Assembly (NCBI RefSeq): GCF_000340375.1
Contig: NZ_KB446647.1
Location: 103,601 to 167,600, forward strand
Reading direction: 5' to 3'
DNA: 64,000 nt
DNA from: Eggerthia catenaformis OT 569 = DSM 20559
Lineage (GTDB): Bacteria; Bacillota_I; Bacilli_A; Erysipelotrichales; Coprobacillaceae
Shown here: piece after piece, positions 16,890 to 26,317 of the stretch
How positions within the stretch are numbered: the stretch's first letter is position 1
How the letters are laid out: each line of letters opens with the position of its first letter
Position numbers and translations under genes: made by a program
The notes under the pieces: generated by a model
The model's input: the letters and a program-made list of their open reading frames with translations, nothing else
Database searches by the model: none
Told to the model about the DNA's origin: nothing

Positions 16890-17721
16890 ATTATTTAAAC
16901 AAATGTGTCATGATATTTTAGAGCATGGCACAGATACAAAGGAAGAGCTTGTGCGTCCGGTATGGGAAGATACAGGAGAAAAAGCTTATACTATTAAAAG
17001 ATTTGGTGTGGTGAACAGATATGATTTAAGAAAAGAGTTTCCGGCATTGACTTTAAGAAGAACTGCATTAAAAAGTGCAATGGATGAAATAATATGGATT
17101 TATAGTAAGAAGTCTAATAATATTTATGATCTTCATAGTCATATATGGGATCAGTGGGCTGATGAGACCGGATCTATTGGAACGTGTTATGGATATGTAA
17201 TAGGACAGAAGGATTTACGTAAAGGGGAAATGATAGATCAAATGGATTTTGTCTTAAAAGAATTAAAAGGGAATCCATTTTCAAGAAGAATTATCACAAA
17301 TATGTATATTCCTCAATACTTGGATAAAGGCGCTTTAGAGCCTTGCTGTTTCTTATGTATGTATAATGTAACAAAAGATAAAGAGGGACAATTAGTGTTA
17401 AATATGTCTGTTGTTCAGAGATCACAGGATGTTTTAGCAGCTAATAACTGGAATGTCTGTCAGTATGCAATTTTGTTAATGATGGTTGCCCAATGTATGG
17501 GTATGATAGCCGGTGAAATGATTCATTATATTAATGATGCACATATCTATGATCGTCATATTCCAATGATTAAGGAACTTATTGAAAGAGAGGAATATCC
17601 TGCTCCAAAAGTATCTTTAAGAAGTGATGTTAAAGATTTCTATGCATTCACGACAGATGATTTAATTGTAGAAGATTATCAGCATGGGGCTCAAATAAAA
17701 AATATTCCTATTGCTGTATAG
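16873..17721 (+). CDS. thyA: Thymidylate synthase (ThyA, phi3T/B. subtilis ThyA type)
   Basis: The start at 16873 (MSQADRLFKQMC) follows GTGAAGGAGCG and gives 282 residues. A longer frame starts inside aroK. The catalytic cysteine region reads LEPCCFLCMYNV, where E. coli-like enzymes have PPCHTLFQFYV. Together with QRSQDVLAANNWNVCQYA this is typical of the phi3T/B. subtilis ThyA branch. The dUMP-binding arginines are in FSRRIITNMY and the terminal motif is MIHYINDAHIYDRH. It methylates dUMP with methylene-THF and yields DHF, which the next gene recycles. Confidence 0.93.
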   Translation: MSQADRLFKQMCHDILEHGTDTKEELVRPVWEDTGEKAYTIKRFGVVNRYDLRKEFPALTLRRTALKSAMDEIIWIYSKKSNNIYDLHSHIWDQWADETGSIGTCYGYVIGQKDLRKGEMIDQMDFVLKELKGNPFSRRIITNMYIPQYLDKGALEPCCFLCMYNVTKDKEGQLVLNMSVVQRSQDVLAANNWNVCQYAILLMMVAQCMGMIAGEMIHYINDAHIYDRHIPMIKELIEREEYPAPKVSLRSDVKDFYAFTTDDLIVEDYQHGAQIKNIPIAV

Positions 17722-17729
17722 GAGGATAT

Positions 17730-18200
17730 ATGATAACTATTATTGTAGCATGTGATAATGAGAATCTGATTGGACAAAAAGGAACATCTAATGGTATGCC
17801 ATGGAATAATAAAGAAGATTTAAAGCATTATAAAGAGACAACTATTCATCATACTATTGTCATGGGCAGAAAAACTTATGAAGCTATTGGCAGACCGCTG
17901 CCGAAAAGACATGTAATTGTCTGCAGCAGAAAATCATTTAATGATGATCGTATTGAGGTAAGAGATAATCTTGAAGATGTAATTAAGGAATACAGAGAGA
18001 AAAATGAGGACCTTTATATTTGTGGTGGTGCTAATATCTATAAGCAGGCATTGCCTTTAAGTGATTGTATTTTATTATCGCGTATTCCGGGTATTCATCA
18101 AGGTGAGACTTATTTTCCTGATTTTAAAGACTATGGTTATCTTTTAAAGGAAATAAAGCCTTTTGAAACATTTAATTTAGAGATATATCAGAGGGGCTAG
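17730..18200 (+). CDS. dfrA: Dihydrofolate reductase
   Basis: The protein has 156 residues. The DHFR hallmarks are IIVACDNENLIG, GMPWNNKEDLKHYKETT, HTIVMGRKTYEAIGRPLPKR and LYICGGANIYKQALP. It regenerates tetrahydrofolate after the ThyA reaction, which explains the thyA-dfrA pairing. GGAGGA precedes the ATG. Confidence 0.95.
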   Translation: MITIIVACDNENLIGQKGTSNGMPWNNKEDLKHYKETTIHHTIVMGRKTYEAIGRPLPKRHVIVCSRKSFNDDRIEVRDNLEDVIKEYREKNEDLYICGGANIYKQALPLSDCILLSRIPGIHQGETYFPDFKDYGYLLKEIKPFETFNLEIYQRG

Positions 18201-18201
18201 T

Positions 18202-18915
18202 ATGTTAAGAATCATTTATTTAATTTTTCGTATCTTGCTTAGGATACCATTTACAATCTTTCAAATAAAAAGAAGGAAAAAGCATCCTGAAAAATATACC
18301 GAGGAAGAAAATATCTTATGGCTAAGAGATTTTCTTCGTTATATTACTAAAAGAGCCAGAGTAGATTTAACTATCAATGGTATAGAGAATCTTCCTAAAG
18401 AGGCTTTTGTGATTACGCCTAATCATCAGGGAATGTTTGATATTCCGGTTTTATTTGATGCAATTGATAGACCATTTAAAATAGTTTTTAAAAAAGAATT
18501 AAGCAATGTTATTTTTTTAAGAGATGTTGTATCATTCTGTAATTTTCCGGCTATTGATCGTAGGAATTTAAGACAGTCTATGAAAGTTATTCATCAGATG
18601 ACAGCAGAGATAAAAAAAGGTATGAGTTATGCTATTTTTGCAGAAGGAACAAGAAGCCGCAAAAAGAATGAATTACTGGATTTTAAGGGCGGAAGTTTTA
18701 AAAGTGCTATGGATGCTAAGGCACCTATTGTACCTTCGGCTATGATAGACTGTTATAAAGTACTGGATCAGAATTCTATTAGAAAAGTGAAATGTCAGTT
18801 TCATATTTTAAAGCCGATTTATTATGATGAATATAAGAATATGACAAGTACTGAGCTTGCTTCGGTAGTACATGATCGTATTGCCCGATGCATCAGGCAG
18901 AATACAAATAAATGA
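18202..18915 (+). CDS. plsC: 1-acyl-sn-glycerol-3-phosphate acyltransferase
   Basis: The protein has 237 residues. One N-terminal hydrophobic segment is followed by the acyltransferase motifs NHQGMFD (HX4D catalytic pair), FPAIDRRNLR and FAEGTRSRKKNE, and then a proline-centred block near IVPSAM. It acylates lysophosphatidate to phosphatidate at the membrane. It is the last gene of the aro-thyA operon. Its stop codon lies in the stem of the operon terminator. Confidence 0.9.
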   Translation: MLRIIYLIFRILLRIPFTIFQIKRRKKHPEKYTEEENILWLRDFLRYITKRARVDLTINGIENLPKEAFVITPNHQGMFDIPVLFDAIDRPFKIVFKKELSNVIFLRDVVSFCNFPAIDRRNLRQSMKVIHQMTAEIKKGMSYAIFAEGTRSRKKNELLDFKGGSFKSAMDAKAPIVPSAMIDCYKVLDQNSIRKVKCQFHILKPIYYDEYKNMTSTELASVVHDRIARCIRQNTNK

Positions 18916-18951
18916 AAGAATGGATAGCAATGTGTCCATTCTTTCATTTTT
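18912..18951 (+). terminator. Terminator of the aro-thyA-plsC operon
   Basis: ATGAAAGAATGGA (18912-18924) pairs with TCCATTCTTTCAT (18935-18947), followed by TTTTT. Confidence 0.85.
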
Positions 18952-18977
18952 ATGGTAAAATAAAAGTGGAGGTTTTT

Positions 18978-19760
18978 ATGATTCTAAAAGAAGAAATTTA
19001 TTATTCACCTTGTCATAAGATACGGGGACTACATATTTATTTACCTGATGATTATGAGTCATCAGAGGATTATTATCCGGTTATGTATTATTTTGATGGT
19101 CATAATCTTTTTTTTGATCAGGATGCTACATATGGTAAAAGCTGGGGATTAAAGGATTTTCTTGATGGCTATGATAAAAAGTTTATTGTTGTAGGTATTG
19201 AATGCGGGCATGAGGGAAATGAACGTTTAGATGAATATTGTCCTTATCCTTATTCCGGATTGTTTTGGGGAAATCTGAAAGGAACAGGAAAGAAAACGTT
19301 GGAATGGATTGTTTCAGAAGTCAAGCCGATGATTGATAGTCGTTTTCGGGTTTATAAAGAACGTGAGTGTACAGGCATTGCAGGAAGTTCTATGGGTGGT
19401 CTTATGAGTTTATATGGTATCATCGCTCATAATGATGTCTTTTCTAAAGCCGCTTGTCTGTCATCAAGTATTGGGCCGGGTATGAAGTATATTAGAGAAG
19501 ATATTGAATTTCATCATTTAAATGAGGATACAAAGATTTATTTATCATGGGGAACTCAGGAAGCTTCAAGACGTCCTGTCAAAAATCCTATGCATACTAA
19601 AATGGCTAAGGATCATATGATTATAAAAGATCTGTTAAAAGAAAAACAGACAGATATTGTTCTTTATGTTCAGTCCGGAGGACGTCATTGTGAAGCTGAC
19701 TGGGAAAAGCAGAATCAACTTTATTATGATTATTTATGGAAAAACCAAATCAATTTTTAA
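18978..19760 (+). CDS. Alpha/beta-hydrolase, putative esterase (Fes/EstD-like)
   Basis: The start at 18978 (MILKEEIYY) has GGAGG six bases upstream. A longer frame would run through the terminator. At 260 residues it fits the putative esterase family. The catalytic Ser is in GIAGSSMGGLMSLYG, and the His is in SGGRHCEADW. The likely Asp or Glu lies between them, in the stretch after YLSWGTQE. The N-terminal half has the jelly-roll-free layout of short-chain esterases (LHIYLPDDY, YPVMYYFDGHNLF). The substrate is unknown; S-formylglutathione, siderophore esters or acyl esters are all possible. It is a single gene between two operons. Confidence 0.8.
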   Translation: MILKEEIYYSPCHKIRGLHIYLPDDYESSEDYYPVMYYFDGHNLFFDQDATYGKSWGLKDFLDGYDKKFIVVGIECGHEGNERLDEYCPYPYSGLFWGNLKGTGKKTLEWIVSEVKPMIDSRFRVYKERECTGIAGSSMGGLMSLYGIIAHNDVFSKAACLSSSIGPGMKYIREDIEFHHLNEDTKIYLSWGTQEASRRPVKNPMHTKMAKDHMIIKDLLKEKQTDIVLYVQSGGRHCEADWEKQNQLYYDYLWKNQINF

Positions 19761-19782
19761 AAAGATTATGTTTTGATATAAT
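19754..19782 (+). promoter_or_regulatory. Promoter of the dnaE-polA operon
   Basis: TATAAT at 19777-19782 with an extended TG (19774-19775). The -35 region (TTTTTA, 19754-19759) is poor. Transcription would start about 12 bases before the ribosome site AAGGAGGG. Confidence 0.6.
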
Positions 19783-19800
19783 AGAGAAGGAGGGATTATT

Positions 19801-22800
19801 ATGTTTGGACAGCTGCAAATTAAAAGTGCTTATTCTTTTGGCAAAAGTACTATTTTAATTAATGAGTTAATTAAAGAAGCTAAGACTAAACATATTGATG
19901 CCCTGGGATTATGTGATGAAAATAATATGTATGGAATCTTTGAATTCTATACAGCCTGCAAAAAGAATAATATCAGACCTATTATGGGGGTTGAAGCATC
20001 AGTAGAGATAGAAGGAGAAATATATCCTTTTATTTTAATTGCTAGAGATGATGTAGGGTATAAGGATCTTGTCCGGATTGTATCTGATATTAATTTAAAT
20101 CCTGATCGCTGTATATTATTAAAATCATTATCTATTTATAAAGAGCATCTTTATATTATCAGCGGTAGTGATGAAGGTATCATTGAGAGGCTATTATTAA
20201 AGGATATGGAACAGGAAGCAGCTATGTATATGAAGCTGTTTAAAAAGCTGTTTAAAGATGGTTATTATGTGATGATCCAGAATCATGGAGAACAGTATCA
20301 GAAGCGTTTAAATGAGCGTTTAATAGCATTAAGTCAGTATGCACAGGTAAAAGTTGTTTGTTCTAATGATATACGCTATTTAAGACCTGAAGAAGCGATG
20401 AGTGCAGATTTATTGGAAGCAAGCAAAATGGGAAGAGTATTGGATATTCATTATCGTCCTTCCAATAATCAGCGTTATTTAAAATCGGAGCAGGAAATGC
20501 AAAGTCTTTTTTCACAGGAGATTATCTTAAATACAGCACAAATGATGGAGAGTATTAAAGCCTCTATACCATCCGGTGAAATGAATTTGCCTAATTATCC
20601 TGCACCGCATAACGCCCCTAAAGATCTGTATCTTAAACAGTTATGTATTGTAGGATTAAAAAAGCGTTTTAAAGGAAAAATTATACCGGATCAGTATCGT
20701 GAAAGACTTAAATATGAATTAAAAATTATTCATTCTATGGGATATGATGATTATTTTCTAATTGTTTATGATTATGTTCATTATGCAAAAACACATCATA
20801 TTTTAGTCGGTCCGGGAAGAGGAAGTGCAGCCGGAAGTCTAGTAGCCTATGTTTTAGGTATTACAAATATTGATCCATTAGTTTATGATCTTTTCTTTGA
20901 AAGATTTTTGAATCCGGAAAGAATATCGATGCCTGATATTGATATAGATTTTCAGGATAATAGAAGAGATGAAGTTGTCAGTTATGTAATAGAAAAATAT
21001 GGTCAGGAGCATGTGGCCAGTATTGTGACTTTCAGTACTTATGGGCCTCGTGTTGCAATTAAAGATATTGGCAAGGTAATGAATGTTCCTTTACCAAAGC
21101 TTGAGAGAATTGCCAAAATGATTCCTACCGGACCTAAAAACAAAAAATCAATTGCTTCTATGTATCATGAGTCTTCATCATTTATGAATGCAATAAATAA
21201 GGATCCTGCTTTAAGAGAGTTAATAGGTCCAATGAGTATCATTGAATATCTTCCTAGGAATATTTCTATGCATGCAGCCGGCATCGTTTTATCAACACGT
21301 CCATTAAGAGAAGTTGTTCCATTAGTAATAGGTCCAAGTCAGATGATTATGACTCAATATTCTAAAGATTATATTGAGGATGCAGGCTTATTAAAAATGG
21401 ACTTTCTGGGATTAAAGAATCTGACGATGATTGATTATATATTAAAAGATATTTATCAAGAAACAGGAGAAACTTTGCACCTGAATCATCTTCCTTTAGA
21501 TGATCAAAAGACTTATGACTTATTATCCAGAGCAGATACTTATGGAGTTTTTCAGCTGGAATCATCAGGTATGAGAAATCTGTTAAGGCAGATGAGACCA
21601 AGGACATTTCTTGATATTGTTGATGCGATTGCTTTATATCGCCCCGGTCCAATGGAAAATATCCCGGCTTATCTAGAAAATAAAGAAAATAAGAAGAATA
21701 TCAGATATCTGACATCAGAATTAGAGCCTATCTTAAAATCAACATATGGAATTATGATTTACCAGGAGCAGATCATGCAGATTGCCCGAAATATTGCCGG
21801 TTTTTCATTGGGAAAGGCTGATGGTATTAGAAAAGCTGTTTCTTATAAGAATAAAGAAACAATGCTTTCACTTAAGCAGGATTTCATTGATGGAGCTATA
21901 AATAAGGGATTTAGTAAAAAGACAGCTTCTGATATATTTAGTTTGATTGAAAGATTTGCGAATTATGGGTTCAATAAAAGTCATTCGGTTGCTTATGGCT
22001 ATGTGGCTTATCAGTTAGCTTATCTAAAAGCTAATTATCCGCTTTATTTCTTTGCTTCTATTTTATCTAATGAAGCATCTTCTTTAAATACAAAGCTTCA
22101 TGTGATTGATGAAGCTAAAAAATATGATGTTAAGATATTAAAGCCTTCTATTAATCATTCATCAAGTCGCTTTATTGTTGAAAATGGGGGTATCCGCTTT
22201 TCATTAACAGCAGTTAAAAATGTTGGCTATGCAGCTTATAAGCTAATTGAAGAGGAAAGAAGTAAAGGATTGTTTGAAAGCTTTTCTGATTTTCTTTCTC
22301 GTATTGAAAATAAGCGGATATCTCAGTTGACTATTGATTCATTAATTGATGCCGGAGCATTTGATGAATTTGAAAGCAATAGAGCTTATCTTAAAAAGAA
22401 TATGGAGACTTTAATGGAATTTGCTCATTTAAAGGCATCATTAGGTGTCAGTGAAGAACCTATTCTTCATCCAATTAAAGAATCAGTCGGTCAGAGATTG
22501 GAAAAAGAAAAAGAGGTATTAGGCTTTTACTTATCGGCACATCCTTTGACTCATATAAAGAAAACATTAGAAAAGAAGAATCATCTGACTATTATAGACA
22601 TTAAAGATATTGAAGAATATATAAATCAGGAAATATTATTGCTGGGAATCATTAGCCGAATAAAAGTAATTACAGATAAAAAAGGTAATGAAATGGCTTT
22701 TTTAAGTATCAGTGATGATACTGGAGAAACAGAAAGTGTCTGTTTCTCATCATCATATATGAGATTTTCAGAAGATCCTGCACGTCCATTAGAAAAAGGT

Positions 22801-22881
22801 CATACAGTACTAATGAAAGTCAGAATATCTGTAAAAGATCGCTTATCAGTGATTCTTAATGATATAAAGAAAGTGAGATAA
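19801..22881 (+). CDS. dnaE: DNA polymerase III alpha subunit, DnaE type
   Basis: The protein has 1026 residues. An N-terminal PHP domain comes first, then the C-family polymerase core, a helix-hairpin-helix region and a C-terminal OB domain (about 940-1026). The polymerase signature is MPDIDIDFQDNRRDEV, and GPGRGSAAGSLVAYVLGIT and GIMIYQEQIMQIA are conserved. The PHP metal site is lost: FGQLQIKSAYS replaces the H.H.H.YS pattern, so no exonuclease activity is expected there. In low-GC Firmicutes DnaE works beside PolC and extends RNA primers. The gene leads an operon with polA and mutM. Confidence 0.93.
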   Translation: MFGQLQIKSAYSFGKSTILINELIKEAKTKHIDALGLCDENNMYGIFEFYTACKKNNIRPIMGVEASVEIEGEIYPFILIARDDVGYKDLVRIVSDINLNPDRCILLKSLSIYKEHLYIISGSDEGIIERLLLKDMEQEAAMYMKLFKKLFKDGYYVMIQNHGEQYQKRLNERLIALSQYAQVKVVCSNDIRYLRPEEAMSADLLEASKMGRVLDIHYRPSNNQRYLKSEQEMQSLFSQEIILNTAQMMESIKASIPSGEMNLPNYPAPHNAPKDLYLKQLCIVGLKKRFKGKIIPDQYRERLKYELKIIHSMGYDDYFLIVYDYVHYAKTHHILVGPGRGSAAGSLVAYVLGITNIDPLVYDLFFERFLNPERISMPDIDIDFQDNRRDEVVSYVIEKYGQEHVASIVTFSTYGPRVAIKDIGKVMNVPLPKLERIAKMIPTGPKNKKSIASMYHESSSFMNAINKDPALRELIGPMSIIEYLPRNISMHAAGIVLSTRPLREVVPLVIGPSQMIMTQYSKDYIEDAGLLKMDFLGLKNLTMIDYILKDIYQETGETLHLNHLPLDDQKTYDLLSRADTYGVFQLESSGMRNLLRQMRPRTFLDIVDAIALYRPGPMENIPAYLENKENKKNIRYLTSELEPILKSTYGIMIYQEQIMQIARNIAGFSLGKADGIRKAVSYKNKETMLSLKQDFIDGAINKGFSKKTASDIFSLIERFANYGFNKSHSVAYGYVAYQLAYLKANYPLYFFASILSNEASSLNTKLHVIDEAKKYDVKILKPSINHSSSRFIVENGGIRFSLTAVKNVGYAAYKLIEEERSKGLFESFSDFLSRIENKRISQLTIDSLIDAGAFDEFESNRAYLKKNMETLMEFAHLKASLGVSEEPILHPIKESVGQRLEKEKEVLGFYLSAHPLTHIKKTLEKKNHLTIIDIKDIEEYINQEILLLGIISRIKVITDKKGNEMAFLSISDDTGETESVCFSSSYMRFSEDPARPLEKGHTVLMKVRISVKDRLSVILNDIKKVR

Positions 22882-22883
22882 AA

Positions 22884-25493
22884 ATGAAAGAATTAATATT
22901 AATAGATGGTAATTCACTGCTTTTTAAAGCATTCTATGCAACTGCTTATACAGGTAACTTTATGATCAGCAGAGATGGAATACCAACAAATGGAGTCTAT
23001 GGATTTGCCAGAATGATAGAAAAAATCTTAGAAGATAGAAAGGCTGAATATATTCTGACTGCTTTTGATTATGGAAAACATACATTTAGAAACGAACTAT
23101 TTGAAGATTATAAGGCAACCAGAAAAGGAGTACCTGAGGAGCTGATACCACAGTTTGATATAGCGAGAGAGTATCTTAAAGCACATAATATTCCTTATTA
23201 TGAATTAGAAGGCTATGAAGGCGATGATTTGATCGGAACATTAGTTTCCTTTGGTGAGAAGAATGATTTTCGTGTTTCTGTTTATACAGGTGATAAAGAT
23301 GCTTTTCAGCTTATTTCTGATAAGACTGCTGTTTATCGTACAGTTAAAGGTGTTACTGAATTAGATGTTTATAATAAGGAGACATTATCAGAAAAATATG
23401 ATTTAAGCCCTGACCAGATTAGAGACTTTTTAGGTCTGATGGGAGATACTGCTGACAATATTCCCGGTATTAAGGGGGTTGGCGAGAAAACAGCACTTAA
23501 ATTATTACATCAGTATGGAACAATTGAAGGTATTGATGAACATAAAGAAGAAATTAAGGGGAAGCTTGGTGAAAAGATCAGAGAAGGCATCGGTGCTGCT
23601 TTCATGAGTAAAAAAATAGCGACTATCTTAAGAGATATTCCTTTGGATATTGATTTAAGTATAGCTCATTATGATGGGTTTGATTTTGAAACATTAAAAG
23701 AATTTTATTTAAAGTATGATATGAATTCATTGATTAAGTCAATGACATTAAAACAGGATAAAACAGAAGTTTCTTTTACCGGTGAAACAGTATCGAGAAT
23801 GCCTGTCATAAATAATAATTCAGCATTATATGTCTGTCTTTATGATGAAAATTATCATCACAGTGATATTTTAGGCTTTGCGATATATAATTTGAATCAG
23901 GCTTATTTTATTAGCTATGAAGATGCTTTGAAAGATAAGGATTTTCTTGAGTATTTAAAAGATGAGAGTAAAAAGAAGTATATGTTTAATCTTAAGGCAG
24001 GGTTGCTTGCCGCAAGATGGCATCATATTGAAATTAAGGGGATAATATATGACTTATCACTAGCTACTTATGTATTATCACCGGGAGTCAAAGAGAATAT
24101 TAAGAATGTTGCTGATTATTATGACTATAGTGATGTTTTCTATGAAGAAGAAATCTTTGGTAAAGGAGTCAAAAAGCATATTCCTGATAAAGATAAGCTT
24201 TCTTTATATTGTCTGAAAAATGCGAAAGCAATCTATAATCTTAAAAAAGTGTCTATAGAAAAACTTAAAGATAAACAGCAGTATGATCTTTATGAAAATA
24301 TAGAAATGCCGGTTAGCTTTATTTTAGCTGATATGGAGTATGAAGGGGCTAAGGTTGATTCAAAGGTATTGAAGGAGATGGATTATTCTTTTGATCTGCT
24401 TATAGAAAATCTTTCTCAGGAGATTTTTACTCTTGCCGGTGAAGAATTTAATATCTCTTCACCAAAACAACTTGGGGATATTCTCTTTGTAAAAATGGGC
24501 TTAAAATCAGGTAAGAAAACAAAGACAGGATATTCTACGAGTCAGGATGTTTTAGAAAAAATAGAAGATCAACACCCTATTATAAGTAAAATACTTCAAT
24601 ATCGTATGTATACAAAGCTATCTTCCACTTATCTAAAAGGATTAGAGCAGCAGATTTTTTCTGATGGAAAAATTCATACGATTTATAAGCAGACATTGAC
24701 TCAGACAGGACGATTATCTTCTGTAGATCCTAACCTTCAGAATATTCCTGTTCGCAGTGAAGAAGGAAAAATGATCAGAAAAGCTTTTGTATCGGATCAT
24801 GGTTATCTTGTATCATATGATTATTCTCAAATTGAATTAAGAATATTAGCTCATCTTGCTAATGTTGATCGTCTGATTAATGCTTTTAAGCAGGATAAGG
24901 ATATTCATGCTCATACAGCTGCCTTGATTTTTGGTGTTGATGATCAGGATGTTACACCATTGATGAGAAGACAGGCCAAAACCATTAATTTCGGGATTAT
25001 TTATGGCATGAGTGAATTCAGATTATCAAAACAGGCTGATATGAGTATTATAGAAGCTAAAGAGTTTATTAAGAAGTACTTTGAAACCTATCCTCAGATT
25101 AAAATTTATATGGATCAGATTATTAAAGATTGTCAAAAAAAAGGTTATGTATCAACAGTTCTTAATAGAAAAAGATATATTCCTACTATTAATGATAAGA
25201 ATTTTATGGTGAGGGAGCAGGCTAAACGATTTGCAATGAATGCTCCTATTCAAGGAAGCGGAGCAGATATTATGAAACTGGCAATGATTGCTGCCAATAA
25301 GACAATTAAAGAACATCATTTTAAATCAAAAATTATTCTTCAGGTACATGATGAGCTTATTTTTGATGTTTATGAAGATGAATGTAAAGATTTTATGAAA
25401 GCAGTTAAAGAAGCTATGGAAAACTGTTTTGAACTATTAGTGCCATTAAAGGCAGAAGGAGCATGTGCCAGAGACTGGTGCAGTTTGAAATAA
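22884..25493 (+). CDS. polA: DNA polymerase I
   Basis: The protein has 869 residues. The N-terminal 5'-3' exonuclease/FEN domain (about 1-290) keeps the acidic residues in LIDGNSLLFKAFYA, EGYEGDDLIGTL and GLMGDTADNIPGIKGVG. The middle 3'-5' exonuclease-like domain lacks the DxE metal site, as in Bacillus Pol I. The polymerase domain has motif A DYSQIELRILAHL, motif B RRQAKTINFGIIYGMS and motif C QVHDELIFDV. It fills gaps and removes RNA primers. It starts two bases after dnaE and is followed at once by mutM, the order also seen in B. subtilis (polA-mutM). Confidence 0.96.
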   Translation: MKELILIDGNSLLFKAFYATAYTGNFMISRDGIPTNGVYGFARMIEKILEDRKAEYILTAFDYGKHTFRNELFEDYKATRKGVPEELIPQFDIAREYLKAHNIPYYELEGYEGDDLIGTLVSFGEKNDFRVSVYTGDKDAFQLISDKTAVYRTVKGVTELDVYNKETLSEKYDLSPDQIRDFLGLMGDTADNIPGIKGVGEKTALKLLHQYGTIEGIDEHKEEIKGKLGEKIREGIGAAFMSKKIATILRDIPLDIDLSIAHYDGFDFETLKEFYLKYDMNSLIKSMTLKQDKTEVSFTGETVSRMPVINNNSALYVCLYDENYHHSDILGFAIYNLNQAYFISYEDALKDKDFLEYLKDESKKKYMFNLKAGLLAARWHHIEIKGIIYDLSLATYVLSPGVKENIKNVADYYDYSDVFYEEEIFGKGVKKHIPDKDKLSLYCLKNAKAIYNLKKVSIEKLKDKQQYDLYENIEMPVSFILADMEYEGAKVDSKVLKEMDYSFDLLIENLSQEIFTLAGEEFNISSPKQLGDILFVKMGLKSGKKTKTGYSTSQDVLEKIEDQHPIISKILQYRMYTKLSSTYLKGLEQQIFSDGKIHTIYKQTLTQTGRLSSVDPNLQNIPVRSEEGKMIRKAFVSDHGYLVSYDYSQIELRILAHLANVDRLINAFKQDKDIHAHTAALIFGVDDQDVTPLMRRQAKTINFGIIYGMSEFRLSKQADMSIIEAKEFIKKYFETYPQIKIYMDQIIKDCQKKGYVSTVLNRKRYIPTINDKNFMVREQAKRFAMNAPIQGSGADIMKLAMIAANKTIKEHHFKSKIILQVHDELIFDVYEDECKDFMKAVKEAMENCFELLVPLKAEGACARDWCSLK

Positions 25494-25494
25494 T

Positions 25495-26307
25495 ATGCCG
25501 GAATTACCAGAGGTTGAAACTGTTAGACAGACATTAAAACATTTTGTTTTAAATAAGAAGATTATTTCTGCTGATTTACGTTATCCTAAAATAATAGAGG
25601 ATGAACCGGAAATATTCAAACAGGCTGTTTCTAATAAGAAGATTCTTGATATTGATCGAATGGGTAAGTATCTTATTTTTCTTTTAGAAGAACAGACAGT
25701 TTTTATTGCTCACTTAAGAATGGAAGGCAAGTTTAATATTAAAAGTACAGATACATTTTATCAAAAACATGATCATATTATTTTTCATTTTGATGATGGT
25801 ACAGATATGCGTTATAACGATACAAGAAAGTTTGGTCGCATGAAGCTTGTCGGTATGAATTATGTTGATGAGCCTCCTTTATCTCAATTAGGTAAAGAGC
25901 CTTTTGATATAACTGAAGAAGAGCTTTATAGGAAGATTCATCATTCTTCTTTAGCTGTTAAGACTGTTTTGCTCGATCAGCATATTATGAGTGGGATTGG
26001 TAATATTTATGCTAATGAGATATGTTTTCATATGAAAATAGATCCACGGACAAAAGCTTCCCGATTATCAAAAAAACGTACTCGGGAGCTTATAGAAATA
26101 TCAGTTTCTGTTTTAAAAGAAGCAATTAAACAAGGCGGTACGACTATCCATTCGTTTGATGCAAATGGTATTCATGGACTCTTTCAGGTGAAATTATCCG
26201 TTCATGGACAAAAAAATTGTACAGTATGTAAGAATTCTATAAAGAAGATTATGCTTAATGGCAGAGGAACTTATTTTTGTCCGTTCTGTCAAAAGAAGAG
26301 ATATTAG
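25495..26307 (+). CDS. mutM: Formamidopyrimidine-DNA glycosylase
   Basis: The protein has 270 residues. The catalytic N-terminus PELPEVETVRQTL carries the Pro2 nucleophile (after Met removal) and Glu3. Conserved RMGKYLIF, HLRMEGKF, NDTRKFGRM and SGIGNIYANEICF follow. The C-terminal zinc finger is CTVC...CPFC. It removes 8-oxoguanine and FaPy lesions and nicks the strand. It starts one base after polA ends. Confidence 0.96.
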   Translation: MPELPEVETVRQTLKHFVLNKKIISADLRYPKIIEDEPEIFKQAVSNKKILDIDRMGKYLIFLLEEQTVFIAHLRMEGKFNIKSTDTFYQKHDHIIFHFDDGTDMRYNDTRKFGRMKLVGMNYVDEPPLSQLGKEPFDITEEELYRKIHHSSLAVKTVLLDQHIMSGIGNIYANEICFHMKIDPRTKASRLSKKRTRELIEISVSVLKEAIKQGGTTIHSFDANGIHGLFQVKLSVHGQKNCTVCKNSIKKIMLNGRGTYFCPFCQKKRY

Positions 26308-26317
26308 GAGAAGATAT

